Positions 15,701 to 27,400 of a DNA stretch of 64,000 bases are shown here, piece after piece; position 1 is the stretch's first letter, and each line of letters begins with the position of its first letter. The stretch lies in the NCBI RefSeq assembly GCF_003947415.1, contig NZ_QHKL01000008.1:248001-312000 (forward strand), given 5' to 3'. Position numbers and translations under genes: made by a program. Origin of the DNA: Amycolatopsis sp. WAC 01376 (lineage in GTDB: Bacteria; Actinomycetota; Actinomycetes; Mycobacteriales; Pseudonocardiaceae). The notes under the pieces are model-generated. The model saw nothing but the letters and a program-made list of their open reading frames with translations, made no database searches and was not told the origin of the DNA.

Positions 15701-18361
15701 GACGGCCTCGACCACGCCCGGCTGGGCGGCCAGCACGGACTCGACCTCGCCCAGTTCGACGCGGTAGCCGCGGATCTTCACCTGGTCGTCGGCGCGTTCG
15801 AGGAACACGACCTCGCCGTCGCGGGTCCAGCGCGCCAGGTCACCGGTGCGGTACATGCGCTCGCCCGGGACGAACGGGCACGCCACGAACCGCTCGGACG
15901 TGAGGCCAGGGCTGTCGAGGTATCCGCGTGCCAGCCCCGTGCCCGCGATGTACAGCTCGCCCGCGACCCCGGGTGCGACCGGCCGCAGGAAGGCGTCGAG
16001 GAGGTGGATCCGGCGGTTCGTCATGGGGTGACCGATCGGCAGTTCCCGGTCGACCACGTCACCGGGTTCGATCGGGAGCCACGTCGCGCACAGGGTGGTC
16101 TCGGTCGGGCCGTAGGTGTTGCGCACCCGCAGGCCGGGCTGGACCCGCCGCAGGTTCTCCACGGACTGCGCGGGAACGATGTCCCCGCCGGTGCCGATTT
16201 CGACCAGACCCTCGAAGCACTCCGGCGAGGTTTCCGCCAGGGCGCGGAAAGTACCGGCGGTGAGGTGGACGTAGTTCGCGCCGCGTGCGACGGCCTGCCG
16301 CACTCCGGCCGCGTCGAGTACGCCCGGCTCGGTGAGCAGGACGCGAGCGCCCGTCGAGAGCGGCACCCACATCGCGTAGAGCGAAGGGTCGAAGACGTGC
16401 GTCGCGTGCATCAGCACGCCGTCGCCGGGGCCGATCTGCCAGCCCTGGTCGCCCGCCAAGCCCGCCACAGCGCCGTGCGGGATCCCCACGCCCTTGGGCA
16501 GACCGGTGGAGCCCGACGTGTACATGACGTACGCCAAGTCGTCCGCGCTCGGTCGGAATTCCGTTGCTGTGGCGGCGAAAGCGTCGATGGTGGCCCGCGT
16601 CTCCGGGGCGTCGAGGACGATCGCGTCCGCCGGGGCGACGCCGCTGGTGGCCTGGGTGCACAGAACGACCGAGACCTTGGAATCGCCGAGGATGAACGAG
16701 ATCCGCTCGGCCGGGTACTCGACGTCCACCGGAACGTATGCGGCGCCTGCCTTCCAGATCGCCAGGAACGCGATCAGCAGCTCCGGCGACCGCTCCATCG
16801 CCACCCCGACGCGGTCACCGCGGCCGACACCACGGGCGGCGAGGTGCGCCGCCAGCCGATTCGACGCCTGGTCCACCTCGGCATAGGTCAGATCCGCGCC
16901 CGCGGCGTCGGTGATCGCCACCGCGTCGGGCGCTTCGACGACCCGCCGCGCGAACAGCTCGACGACGGAGTCTCCCGGCACCGGGCCCGCGGTCGCGTTG
17001 AATTCGTCCACCACCAGCGCGCGTTCGGTCTCGCTCAGCAGCGTCAGACGGCCGACGAGGACGTCGGGTTCGGCGACAAGGCGCTCCAGCACGCGGGCCA
17101 GCGCGCCGACGACCGAGCCGGCGACCGTCTCGTCGAACAGACCGCGGTCGTAGTCGAGGATCAGCGGCATCTGCTCACCGGGACCGGTGATCAGGGTGAA
17201 CGGGTAGTGCGACGAGTTGCGCCCGCGCTTGACCGGACGCAGGGTCAGGCCGTCGTGCGCCTGCCCGAGTCCCTTGCGGGGGAAGTTCTCGTAGATGACG
17301 AGCGTGTCGAAGACCGCGCCGGGTCCGACGACGGCCTGTACGTCCTGGAGGCCGAGGTGCTGATGGGCCATGAGGGCGGACTGGTCGCGCTGCAGTTCGG
17401 CGAACAGGTCGACGGCCCGCCGCGCGCCGTCGAGCCGGACCCGCACCGGCAGGGTGTTGAGCAGCTGGCCGACCATCGACTCCACGCCCGCCAGTTCGGC
17501 GGGACGCCCCGAAGCGGTCGCGCCGAACACCACGTCGGTCCGGCCGGCGAGCTGCGAGAGCACGACGGCCCACGCGCCCTGCACGACGGTGTTCAGCGTG
17601 AGGTCGTGGCCGCGCGCGAACTTGGCCAACCCGTCCGTCAGTTCCGTGGAGAGCTCGACGATCGTCGTGTCGATTTCCGGCACGCGGCCAGGATCGGCCG
17701 GGGCGACCGCGGTGGGCGTGTCCAGCCCGGCGAACTCCTCCCGCCAGGCAGCGCGCGCGATTTCCTTGTCCTGCTTGCCGAGCCAGGCGAGATAGTCCCG
17801 ATAGGACACTGTGGGCGGCAGCCCGGACGCGTCCCCGCCCGCCGCGTAGATCGCGGTCAGCTCGCGGTGGATGATCGGCATCGACCAGCCGTCGGTCAGC
17901 ACGTGGTGGAGCGTGTGCACGAGCCGGTGGCGGTCCGGGCCGAGCCGGATCAGGTGCAGCTTCATCAGCGGCGCCACCTCGATCCGGAGCCGCTCGGCCA
18001 GCTCGTCCGCGGCCAGCCGGTCGACCTCGCTGTCGAGGATGTCCTCCGGCAGTCCGGTGAGATCCGTTTCGCGCCAAGGAATCCGCGCGTCCCGCGTGAT
18101 GACCTGCACCATCTGCGCGCCGCTGACGTAACGGAAACAGGCCCGCAGCGCGGCATGCCGGTCGATCAGCGCCTGCCACGTCGCCCTCAGCAACGCGGCG
18201 TCCAGCGGGCCGTCGATGCCGTAGACGGTCTGCACGGTGTAGGTGTCGGGCCCCTCGCCGTCGAGGACGGTGTGGTAGAGCATTCCCTCCTGCAGCGGGG
18301 AAAGAGGCCAGACGTCCTCCACGCTGGAACGTGGCTTCGCGCGAGTGTCGTCAACGGTCAC
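12800..18361 (-). CDS. NRPS module 7: C-A-T-X-TE (Dpg7, peptide release)
   Basis: 1853 residues. Domains in order: C with HHVLTDGW near residue 154; A with TSGSTGLPKG near 615 and YGPTETTLCATW near 755; carrier with LGGSSALAM near 997; X domain, a condensation-like fold whose catalytic HHxxxDG is degenerate (HRILADD, near 1182); thioesterase with GWSLGG near 1687 and a candidate catalytic His in NHYDMVQ near 1827. The specificity code I read is DPYHGGTLC, the known code for 3,5-dihydroxyphenylglycine at position 7. The X domain recruits the Oxy P450s while the heptapeptide is still bound, and the TE then releases the linear-backbone product. It corresponds to TcpD/RpsD or BpsC. It is followed at 11 nt by mbtH. 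Confidence 0.96.
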   Translation of the reverse strand: MTVDDTRAKPRSSVEDVWPLSPLQEGMLYHTVLDGEGPDTYTVQTVYGIDGPLDAALLRATWQALIDRHAALRACFRYVSGAQMVQVITRDARIPWRETDLTGLPEDILDSEVDRLAADELAERLRIEVAPLMKLHLIRLGPDRHRLVHTLHHVLTDGWSMPIIHRELTAIYAAGGDASGLPPTVSYRDYLAWLGKQDKEIARAAWREEFAGLDTPTAVAPADPGRVPEIDTTIVELSTELTDGLAKFARGHDLTLNTVVQGAWAVVLSQLAGRTDVVFGATASGRPAELAGVESMVGQLLNTLPVRVRLDGARRAVDLFAELQRDQSALMAHQHLGLQDVQAVVGPGAVFDTLVIYENFPRKGLGQAHDGLTLRPVKRGRNSSHYPFTLITGPGEQMPLILDYDRGLFDETVAGSVVGALARVLERLVAEPDVLVGRLTLLSETERALVVDEFNATAGPVPGDSVVELFARRVVEAPDAVAITDAAGADLTYAEVDQASNRLAAHLAARGVGRGDRVGVAMERSPELLIAFLAIWKAGAAYVPVDVEYPAERISFILGDSKVSVVLCTQATSGVAPADAIVLDAPETRATIDAFAATATEFRPSADDLAYVMYTSGSTGLPKGVGIPHGAVAGLAGDQGWQIGPGDGVLMHATHVFDPSLYAMWVPLSTGARVLLTEPGVLDAAGVRQAVARGANYVHLTAGTFRALAETSPECFEGLVEIGTGGDIVPAQSVENLRRVQPGLRVRNTYGPTETTLCATWLPIEPGDVVDRELPIGHPMTNRRIHLLDAFLRPVAPGVAGELYIAGTGLARGYLDSPGLTSERFVACPFVPGERMYRTGDLARWTRDGEVVFLERADDQVKIRGYRVELGEVESVLAAQPGVVEAVVMAREDQPGEKRLVGYFVSDGGDAGPEEIRRQMGLVLPAYMVPMAVVALPGLPVTPNGKVDRRALPAPDLAGRASEKAPESESEKVLCELFSEILGVDNVGVDDAFHDLGGSSALAMRLIARIREVIGVDLPIRQLFSSPTPAGVARALAAKSRPALEPVERPERLPLTARQLRAWLLASPGEETAGLHISVALRLRGRLDVPALAAALGDVATRHEVLRTTFPGDAQSVRQDVHEPAAIELSPVPATEEELPGLLAGLRASVFDLTREVPWRCDLFALSEKEHVLHLRVHRILADDDSMDVFFRDLAAAYGARRSGRVPERAPLALQFADYAIWEQRLLADEDDQGSLINEQVVFWRDTLTGIDGETVLPFDRPRPAVPSREAGTVALRLDAEPYNRLTEAVQRLGADTIHVVHAALAVLLTKYGAGHDLVIGTTLARDEDLIDLEPMIGPFARPFALRTDLSGDPTFLEVVTRVQEAVRAARQHLDVPFERIVELLDLPASLSRHPVFQVGLEVDEEDIGAWDAAELPALRTSVVPGGTEATELDLAFKLTERLDEDDNEDGLEGTLRYAADLFDEATAESVARRLVRVLEQVAEDPQRRIGDLDIFLDDTERGRPAIAPARWAGKVPSVVAELGPLGALLLDDRRRPVAPGAVGDLYVTGPAVDEGKSGEPCPFGEPGHRMLNTGLLARKTAAKTLIVVGERRRSSTAVKTGDYEILLPLQAGGDRPPLFCVHASGGLSWNYGPLLRHLPANQPVYGVQARGLARTERLPESVEEMAADYLAHIRAVQPTGPYHLLGWSLGGRIAQAMAAMLEAEGEELGLLALLDAYPVYMGRNATGTVTEEAARDEDGLQKRKEQDLELAGGMVQGPGARERLEAVMRNLWKVGPQHTASPFNGDILLFVASEDRPAHLPVSEAVAGWKDFTSGAIEHHEIPTNHYDMVQPAALVQIGSIVAEKLRPRPGA

Positions 18362-18439
18362 GATCTGCTCCTTGCTGGGTGGGTGAGTGAACTCGCGTTC
18401 GCGTTGGGCGGGTGGGGCGATCTCGCGTGCTTGAGGGCG

Positions 18440-18475
18440 TAACTCGCGTGATCAGAGACGTAACTCGCGTGATCA
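18440..18475. repeat. Tandem TAACTCGCGTGATCA repeat overlapping the NRPS stop codon
   Basis: Two copies of TAACTCGCGTGATCA at 18440-18454 and 18461-18475, spaced by 6 nt. The same unit occurs at 49694-49708 and, with one change, near 62313. The second copy contains the TGA stop of the modules 4-6 gene. Further partial units (ACTCGCG) lie between it and the next start at 18361. Confidence 0.85.
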
Positions 18476-21400
18476 CGAGAATCCGGCCTCGAGCTGGTCC
18501 AGCTGGTCGGCGGAAAGCGCGACGAGCGCGCCCCCGGCGGGCTCCGGTTCCGGGGTGGTCTCGCCTTCGGCCGGGATCTCCTTGACGAGCGTCGCCAGCC
18601 GTTCCGGTGTCTTCTCTTCGAACACCTGCCACGGGCTCAGTTCCAGTCCGTTCCGGCGGGCTCGGGCCGACAGCTGCATCGAGGTGATCGAGTCGCCGCC
18701 GAGTTCGAAGAAGCTGTCGTCGGCACCCACCCGCTCCAGCCCGAGTACCTCCGCGAACAGTCCGCACAGCTTCGCCTCCAAGGCCGTGCGCGGGTTCCGC
18801 CCGGAGGTCATCCCGGCGAAGTCCGGAGCCTGGAGCGCCCGGTGGTCGAGCTTGCCGTTCGGGGTGAGCGGCATCTTCTCCAGCGCCACGAACGCCGCGG
18901 GCATCATGTACTCCGGCAGGCGTTCTGCCGCCAGTTCGCGCAACGCGGAAGCCGGCGCGCCACCCCCGGCGGGGGCATCGGCCGAGGGCACGAAGTACGC
19001 CACCAGCTGCTTGTCGCCCGGGCCGTCCCGGTGGACGGCGACCGCCACCTGGGCGGCCAGCGGATGTTCCGCCAGCACGGCCTCGATCTCGGCGGGTTCG
19101 ACCCGGTAGCCGCGCACCTTGACCTGCGCGTCGGCGCGGCCGACGAAGTACAGCCTGCCGTCGGAACCCCAGCGGAACCGGTCGCCGGAGCGGTACATGC
19201 GGCCGCCGGGTGAGAACGGGTCGGCGACGAACCGTTCCGAGGTCAGCCCCGGACGTCCGTGGTAACCGCGGGCGAGCCCGACTCCCGCGATGTAGAGCTC
19301 GCCCGCCACCCCGGGCGGCACCGGCTGCAGGAAGGCGTCGAGCACGTAGTGCCGCACGTTCCGGATCGGCCCGCCGAGCGGGACGACGTCGTGCCCCGGA
19401 GCCAACGGGGCACTCATCGTCGAGCAGATGGTCGTCTCCGTCGGCCCGTAGGCCTGGATCATCCGGCGGCCGGGAGACCAGCGGTCCACGAGCGCGGCGG
19501 AGAGGGCCTCGCCGCCGGTCAGCACGGTCCGCAGCGTGCCGGGCAGATCGTCCTCGCTTGCCAGCACACTCGGCGAAACGGTCAGGTGGGTGATACGCGC
19601 CCGGCGGATCGCGTCGCCCAACGTCACCCTTGGCGGCATGTTCGCCGAATCGGGCAGCACCAAGGTCGCGCCGGCGAGCAGGGACATGTAGAGCTCGGAG
19701 ACGATGGCGTCGAATCCGATCGCGGACAACTGCAAGATCCGCGAGGACGAAGTCACGGCCATCCGCTCGATATGCGCGTGGCCAAGGTTGACGAGGCCGG
19801 AATGGGGGACCACAACGCCCTTGGGCACTCCGGTCGACCCGGACGTGTAGATGACGTAGGCCGCGTCTTCGGAGGCCACCTGCGGCAGGGCCACGTCCGG
19901 CTCGGCGGCGGGCGGTTCGTCCAGCACCAGCACCTTGCCCGCGAACCCGGCAGGCACGACCGCCCGGGTCGCCTCGGTGCACACCAGCACTTCGGGTGCC
20001 GAGTTCGCCAGCATGAATTCGACGCGCTCACGGGGATAGTCCGGATCGACCGGTACGAAAGCCCCGCCCGCGAACGTGACGCCCATGAGGGCGACCACCA
20101 GTTCGACCGAACGCTCGACCAGTACGCCGACCCGGGTTTCGCGCCGCACGCCCAGCCCCACGAGCACGCGCGCCAGTGTTTCCACCTCGGCGAGCAGCCC
20201 GCCGAACGACAGGCTCCGCGCCCCGTCCTCCACGGCCGTCGCGTCCGGTGTCCGCCCGGCCTTGGCACGGAACAGGGCGGGCAGTGTCTCGGCGGCGAGC
20301 GCCTCGTCCGTCCGGTTCCATTCCCTCACCACCAGGTGACGCTGCTCCGGACCGATCAGCTCGACGCGCCCCACCGCGATCCGAGGGTCGGCCACGACCT
20401 GTTCGAAAGCCCGGACGATCGACGCGAGGATCTCCTCGACCCGCGTCCGGTCGAACACGTCGGGCCGGAAGATGATCTCGCCGTGGACGCCGCCTCCTTC
20501 GGACGCGCGGATGGACAGCGGGTAGTGCCCGGTGTCGTCCGGGATTCCGGCGGGTCGCAACGCGAGGACGTCCGGGTCGTCGGACGGCGGCGGCGGGGGC
20601 GGGTAGTTCTCGAACACCACGATCGTGTCGAACGCCGCACCCGGACCGACGAGCTGGTTGATCTCGGCCAGCCCGATGTGCTGATGCGACATCGACGCGA
20701 CCTGACGGTCCTGCAGGTCCGACAGCATGTCGAGGAACGGCTCCGCGCCGATGAGGCGGGCCCGGACCGGCAGCATGTTCATGAACAGGCCGACCGCGGA
20801 TTCGACGCCGGGGATCTCGGGCGGGCGTCCGGCCACCGTGGTCCCGAAGACCACGTCGTCGCGTCCCGTCAACCGGGCCAGCAGCAGCGCCCAGACCCCT
20901 TGGAAGAGGGTGTTCATCGTCACGCCGTGCCCACGGGTGAACTCCACCAGGCGCCGGCTCAGCTCGTCGTCGAGATCGAAACGCACGCGGTCGGGTTCGA
21001 TGGGCGTGGTGATCGTGTCCGGTGGCACGACGTGGGTCGCTTCGTCGAGCCCGGCGAGCGCGGTCTGCCACGCCTCTCTGGCGGCCGCCTTGTCCTGGCG
21101 GGCGAGCCAGGACAGGTACTCCCGGTACGAAGTCGGGGCGGGCAGCGTCCGGCCGTCGCCGCCGGCTTCGTACGCCGCCATCACGTCGCCGAGGAAGACC
21201 GGAAGCGACCAGCCGTCGGCCGAGATGTGGTGCGACCTGAGCACGAGCCGGTGCCTTCGTTCGGTGAACCGCACGAGGTGCAGGTGGACCAGCGGTGCTT
21301 GGGACAGCTCGAATCGCGCGGAATAGGACTCCGCCTCGATCCGCTCGAACTCCGCCGGCGCCTCGTCTTCCGGCAGGTGGGACAGGTCGGTCTCCTGCCA

Positions 21401-24400
21401 GGGCAACGCCACCTCGCGGGCGACCGCCTGGACGGCCGTTCCCGACCCGAGCTGGTGGAAGCTCGCCCGCAGGGCGGGATGCCGGTCGAGCAGGGTCTGC
21501 CATGACGCCCGGAACCGGGCGACGTCCAACGGGCCGTCGAGAGCGAGCGTCCGCATGCCCGCGTAGACGTCCGGGCCGCGCTCGTCGACCGCGTGGAACA
21601 GCAACCCTTCCTGGAGGGGGGAAAGCGGCCAGATGTCGTGCACGTTCGGGACGAGAGCCTCGACCTCCGCCACTTCCTGCCACGTCAGCGTGATGAGCGG
21701 GAAGTCCGACGGCGTATGTCCCCCGGCGCTCTCGTCGGTGCCCACGTAGGCGGCGAGGCCGGTCAGCATGTCCAGCCATGCCTGGGCGAGCGACTCCGCG
21801 TCGGCCTCCCCGAGCAGCCGCTCCGCCCAGGTCACGGTCAGCGTGAACTCCGGTCCGGCCGCACCGTCGAGGACGACCGCGTCGATCTCGACGGCGTGCC
21901 GCAGCGGCAGGTCGTCCTCCGCCGTGCCGCCGATGGTCCCGGCCAGCTGCCAGGGTTCCGCGTCGCCGTCGGGCCGGGGCGAGAACCGGCCGAGGTAGTT
22001 GAACCCGATCTCCGGCGACGGCAGCGCCGCCAGTGCCTTCCCGGTCTCGTCGTCGAGATACCGCAGGATCCCGTAGCCGAGCCCGCCGTCGGGTACCGCT
22101 CGCACGTTCTCCTTGACCTGCTTCAGCAAACGACCGGCCGCGTCCACTTCGGCGGGGTCGATCCCGGCGGTGTCCAACCTCAGCGGATGGACATCGGTGA
22201 ACCAGCCGAGCGTCCGCGAAAGGTCCATGTCTTCGAGCGGCTGACGGCCGTGGCCCTCGACGTCCACCACGACAGCGGTGCCACCGCGCCACCGGGTCAC
22301 TGCCCCTGCCAGCGTCGCCAGCAGGACCTCGTGGACACCGCAGTGGAAGGCCGTGGTGGCCTTCTCGACGAGCACACTCGCGCGGTCCCGAGGCAAGGTC
22401 CACGACCGGCGTCCCGAGGTCGCGATGGTGTCGCGCCGGGGGTCGAGCTCGCCGATCCGCGCCTGCGCGCCGTCGAGGATTTCCGTCCACAGCTCGAGTT
22501 CCCCGGTCCGCGACGCCGCCTGGCCTGCCAGCGTCCGCGCCCAGCGCCGGAACGAAACCGGCGGCGGATCGAGCACCGGGTTCTCGCAGGCCGCTTGCAG
22601 ATCCGCCAGCAGGACACGCCACGACACGACGTCGACCGCGAGGTGGTGGGCGGCCAGCACGAGCCGCCCCTCGGATCCTGCAACCACCCAAACGGCCTGG
22701 AACATCACGCCCGCGACGGGGTCGAGCCGTCCGGCGGCCTCGTGCGCGTGGCGTTCCGCGATCTCGTCGAGGTCACCGTCTCCGGCCTCGACCCGCTGAA
22801 GCAGCGCCGCCGCGTCCACGGTCCCGCGTTCGGCCACGACCAAGCGAGAATCGATCACCCGGCTCCGCAGCAGGTCATGGGTGTCGATCAGCGCGTCCAG
22901 ACCGGCCGTCAGCGCCTCGATCGACAGATCGCCGGGCACACCCGCGGTCACCCACTGCGCCAGCGCGCCCCGCGCCATCGCACCGGGATCGCGCTCCAGC
23001 AACGCCCGCACGACCGGCGTCCACGGCACCTCACCGACGCCGTCGGAGACCTCGGCCTGGCGCACGCCGCGTTCGGCGACCGCCGCGATCCCCGCGGGGG
23101 TCTTCTGCTCGAAGACCTGCTTCGCGCCGAAGACGAAGTCCTCGCGCCGGGCGCGGGCGGCCAGCCGCATCGAAAGGATCGAGTCGCCGCCCAGTTCGAA
23201 GAAGCTGTCGTCCGCGCCGACCCGGTCCAGGCCGAGGATCTCGGCGAACAGGCCGGTCAGCACCCGCTCGGCCTCGGTCCGCGGCTCGCGACCGGCGGGT
23301 TTCCCGGCGAATTCGGGAGCGGGCAGGGCCGCGCGGTCGATCTTTCCGTTGAGCGTCAACGGGAAGGTGTCCAGCACCAGCACCACGGCGGGCACCATGA
23401 ACTCCGGCAGCCGCTCCGCGAGCCGCGCTCGGACGTCGTCGGATTCCAGTGCCTGTCCCGATTCCGCGGTGACGTACGCGATCAGCCGCTTCTCGCCGGG
23501 ACGTTCTTCCCGCGCCACCACGACCGCCTGCGCGACGTCGGGCACGTCGGTCAGCGCCGCTTCGATCTCCCCCGGTTCGACGCGGTAGCCGCGGATCTTC
23601 ACCTGGGAGTCGGCCCGTCCGCCGAACAGCAGCTCGCCGTCGTCCGTCCAGCGCGCGAGGTCTCCGGTGCGATACAGGCGCTCACCGGCCGCGAACGGGC
23701 TCGCGACGAACCGCTGCGCAGTCGCACTCGGGGCGCCCAGATAGCCGTGCGCCAGACCGGCACCGGCGAGGTACAGCTCGCCGGTCACGCCCGGTGCCAC
23801 CGGCTGGAGGAACGCGTCGAGCACGTACGCCTTCCTGCCGGCCAGCGGTCCGCCGATCGGCAGGACACTGCCCGTTTCGGCGCCGGGTTCGAGGACGAGC
23901 CAGGTGGCGCACAGGGTGATCTCGGTGGGGCCGTACAGCTGGCGGAAGCGGACGTCCGGGCAGGCGCGGCGCATCCGCTCGACGGAGGCGAGCGGCACCG
24001 CGTCCCCGCCGGTCAGGATTTCCCGCAGGCCGGTGAAGGATTCCGGCGCTTCCTCGGCCACCACACGGAAAGTCCCGGCGGTCAGGTGAATGGTGGTGAC
24101 GCCGCGTTCGACCGCCTCCCGCACCCGCTGCGCGTCGACCGCACCCGGTTCCGCGACCACCACGGTGGCCCCGCTCACCAGCGGCACCCAGATCTCGGCC
24201 AGTGACGCGTCGAAAGCGTGGGAAGCGTGCAGCAGCATGCGATCTCCGGGGCCCTGCGACCAACCCGGGTCACCCGCCAGCGCCGCGACACTGCCGTGCG
24301 GCACCGCGACCCCCTTGGGCACGCCGGTCGATCCCGACGTGTACATCACGTAGGCCACGTCGTGCACGCCGACAGAGACCAACGGCACCTCGTGCGAAGG

Positions 24401-27400
24401 CACCGAGTCCATGACCACCGGCTCGACGCGCTCCGGCACCTTGTCACGGCTCGACGCCACGCAGATCGCCAGCGCCGCACCGGAATCGGCCAGCATCCGC
24501 TCGATCCGTTCCGCGGGGTAGTCCACGTTCACCGGAACCTGTGCCGCACCGGCCTTCCAGACCGCGAGCAGCGCGACGAGCAGCTCCGCGCCGCGTTCCA
24601 GCACGACGCCGACGCGATCACCGCGCCGCACACCCCGCGCGGCCAAGTACCCGGCCAGCCGGTCCGATTCGCGGTCCAGTTCGGCATAGGACAGCGTGCG
24701 TTCCCCGTCGACGACGGCCACCGCGTCCGGGGCTTTCCCGGCCTGCCGCCGGAACAGCTCCGGCACCGTGGTCCCGGACGTCGCCTCGCCCGTCGAATTC
24801 CAGCGCTCCACCACGGAAGCACGCGCCGATTCGCTCGTCACGCCGAGGCGGCCCACGGGAAGCGACGCCTCCGTCGACACCCGCTCCAGGACCCGCACGA
24901 TCTGCCTGGCGACCTCGGCCGCCGTTCCCTCGCCGATCCGGTCGGGCCGGTAGGCCACGCGGATCTGCAGGCGCTTCCCGGGGGAAACGCTCATGGTCAG
25001 CGGATAACCGGTGCCGGTCCTGGTGACGACCGAGCTGATCGAAACACCGCCGTCGTCGCCGAGACCGGCGGCGTCGTGCGGGTAGTTCTCGACCATCACG
25101 ATGGTGTCGAAGACCGCGCCCGCCCCTGCCGCCCGCTGCACCCGCGACAGCCCCAGATACTGGTGCTCGGTCAACGCGGACTGCCGGGCTTGCAGATCCT
25201 GGAGCATCGTCAGCACCGGCAGATCGCCGTCGAGGCGTACGCGGACCGGGACGGTGTTGATGAACATCCCCACCATCCGTTCCACGTCCGGCACCTCCGC
25301 CGGACGACCGGACACGACCGTCCCGAAGACGACGTCCGTCCGGCCCGCCAGCCGCGACAACACCAGCGCCCACGCGCCCTGCACGATCGTGCTCACCGTC
25401 AGGCCGTGACCGCGGGCGAAGCCGATGAGGTTCCGTGTCGCCGCCTCGGGCAGCCATTCGGCGTGCTCACCCGGCACGACCATCGTCTTGTCCGCGTCGG
25501 CGTCCACCACGGTCGGCTCGTCAGAACCGGCGAGTTCGGCCTGCCACGCCGCCTGGGTCGCCTGCTCGTCCTGGCGGCTCAGCCACGTCAGATAGTCCCG
25601 ATAGGACGGTGGCCTCGACGGGCCCTGCCCGCCCGCGTACGCGGTCGAGACCTCGCCAAGGACGAGCGGCGTGGACCAGCCGTCGAGGAGAACGTGATGC
25701 GACGTCAGCACGAACCGGTGCCGCACCGGGCCGAGCTTGATCAGCATCAGCCGGAGCAGCGGCGCCTTGGTCACGTCGAACCGCTCCGCCTGGTCCTCGG
25801 CGAGCAGGCGTTCGATCTCCGCGGCCGCGGCCGGCTCACCGGCTTCCGACAGATCGACCGTGCGCCAAGGGATTTCCGCCTCGGCGGTGACGACCTGCAC
25901 CGGCTCGCCGGAAGCAGGCTGGTGGAAACTCGTCCGCAGCGAATCGTGCCGGGCGACCACCTGGTTCCACGCTGCCCGCAGCCGTCCCGCGTCAAGCGGC
26001 CCGTCGAGGTCGAAGATCCGCTGGCTCTGGTAGACGTCGACGCCGCCATCGGCGACGGCTCGTTCGAACAGCATGCCTTCCTGGAGCGGCGAAAGCGGCC
26101 AAATCTCGGTCAGCCCCGGCGTCGCGGCCTCCAGCTCGGTCACGTCCTGCTGTGCCAGCTCGACGAGAGCGAAGTCCGACGGCGTGTGCCCGCCGGCGGC
26201 CGGATCGGCGGCGAGGCCGGCCAGCGCCTCCAGCCAGGCTTCGCCGAGACGCTCCACCGTGGCCGGGTCGAGATCCCGGCCGTCGATGGCGAGCCCCAGC
26301 CGGGGCCCGTCCGGCGTGTCCTGTACCTCCGCGCCGACCTCGACGGGGTGGGCCAGGATCAGGTCCGGGCCACCGCCGAGCGGCCCTTCGCCCGACGGCT
26401 GCCACGCCCGGTCCTTGGCGGAAAGGCTTGTCCTGCCGAGATAGTTGAAGCCGATCTGCGCGGACGGCAACGCGGCCAGCCTGGCGCCGGTGTCGGGGTT
26501 GAGGTACCGCAGCAGCCCGTAGCCGAGTCCGTCGCCGGGGACGGCGCGGATCTGTTCCTTGGCGGTCTTCAACAGCTGTCCCGACCCGACCTCGAAGCGG
26601 ACCGGGTGCACACTCGTGAACCAGCCCACGGTGCGCAGCAGGTCCTCGCCGTCGGCGGCCTCACGGCCGTGGCCTTCGACGTCCACCAGCAGCGCGCCAC
26701 CGGTCCCGCGCAGCCGCGTCACCGCTCCGGCGAGACCTGCCAGCAGGACGTCTTGGATCCCGCAATGGAAGGCTCCGGGCAGCCGGGTCAGCAGGTCGTT
26801 CGCCACGTCGCCGGACAGCGTCGAAGACCACGAATGCTTCTTCCCCGGGCTGAGTTCCACGGCCGGTTCCGCGCCGTCGAGAAGAGCGATCCACTGTTCG
26901 GTCTCGGCCACGGTGCGCTCGTCTCGGGCCTGCTCGGCCAGCCTCCGCGCCCACTGCCGGTACGACGTCGTCACGGGTTCGAGAGCGGCGGTGGCGTCTT
27001 CGTAGGCCGAGCGCAGATCCGGCAGGATGATTCCCCACGAAACCGCGTCGACGGCCAGGTGATGCGCCACCAGCGCCAACCGGCCCTGCCCGGTTTCCGG
27101 GGAGTCGATCCACACCGCGCGCAGCATGGTCCCGGTCGCCGGGTCCAACGTGCCCGTCGCCGTCCGGACCGCACGTTCGGCGGCCTCGTCCAGGTCCCCG
27201 GCGACGACCCGCGTCACCAGAGCGGCCGCGTCCACCGCACCCGGCTCGGGCACGATCAGCTGTCCCGATTCCACTCGCGCCCGCAGCAGATCGTGGGTGT
27301 CCAGCACGACTTGCAGGGCTTTCACCAGCACGTCCTGGTCGAACTCCGGCGGGGTCACGAGGACCCTGGCCTGCGCGAAGCCGGGTCGCACGGCGTTCTC

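Noticed and set aside
13310..18442. 1710-residue plus-strand ORF opposite the module 7 NRPS gene
   Set aside because: It is a mirror of the NRPS in a high-GC frame: composition is Arg/Gly/His/Pro-rich, no domain is seen, and the minus strand has clear NRPS motifs throughout.
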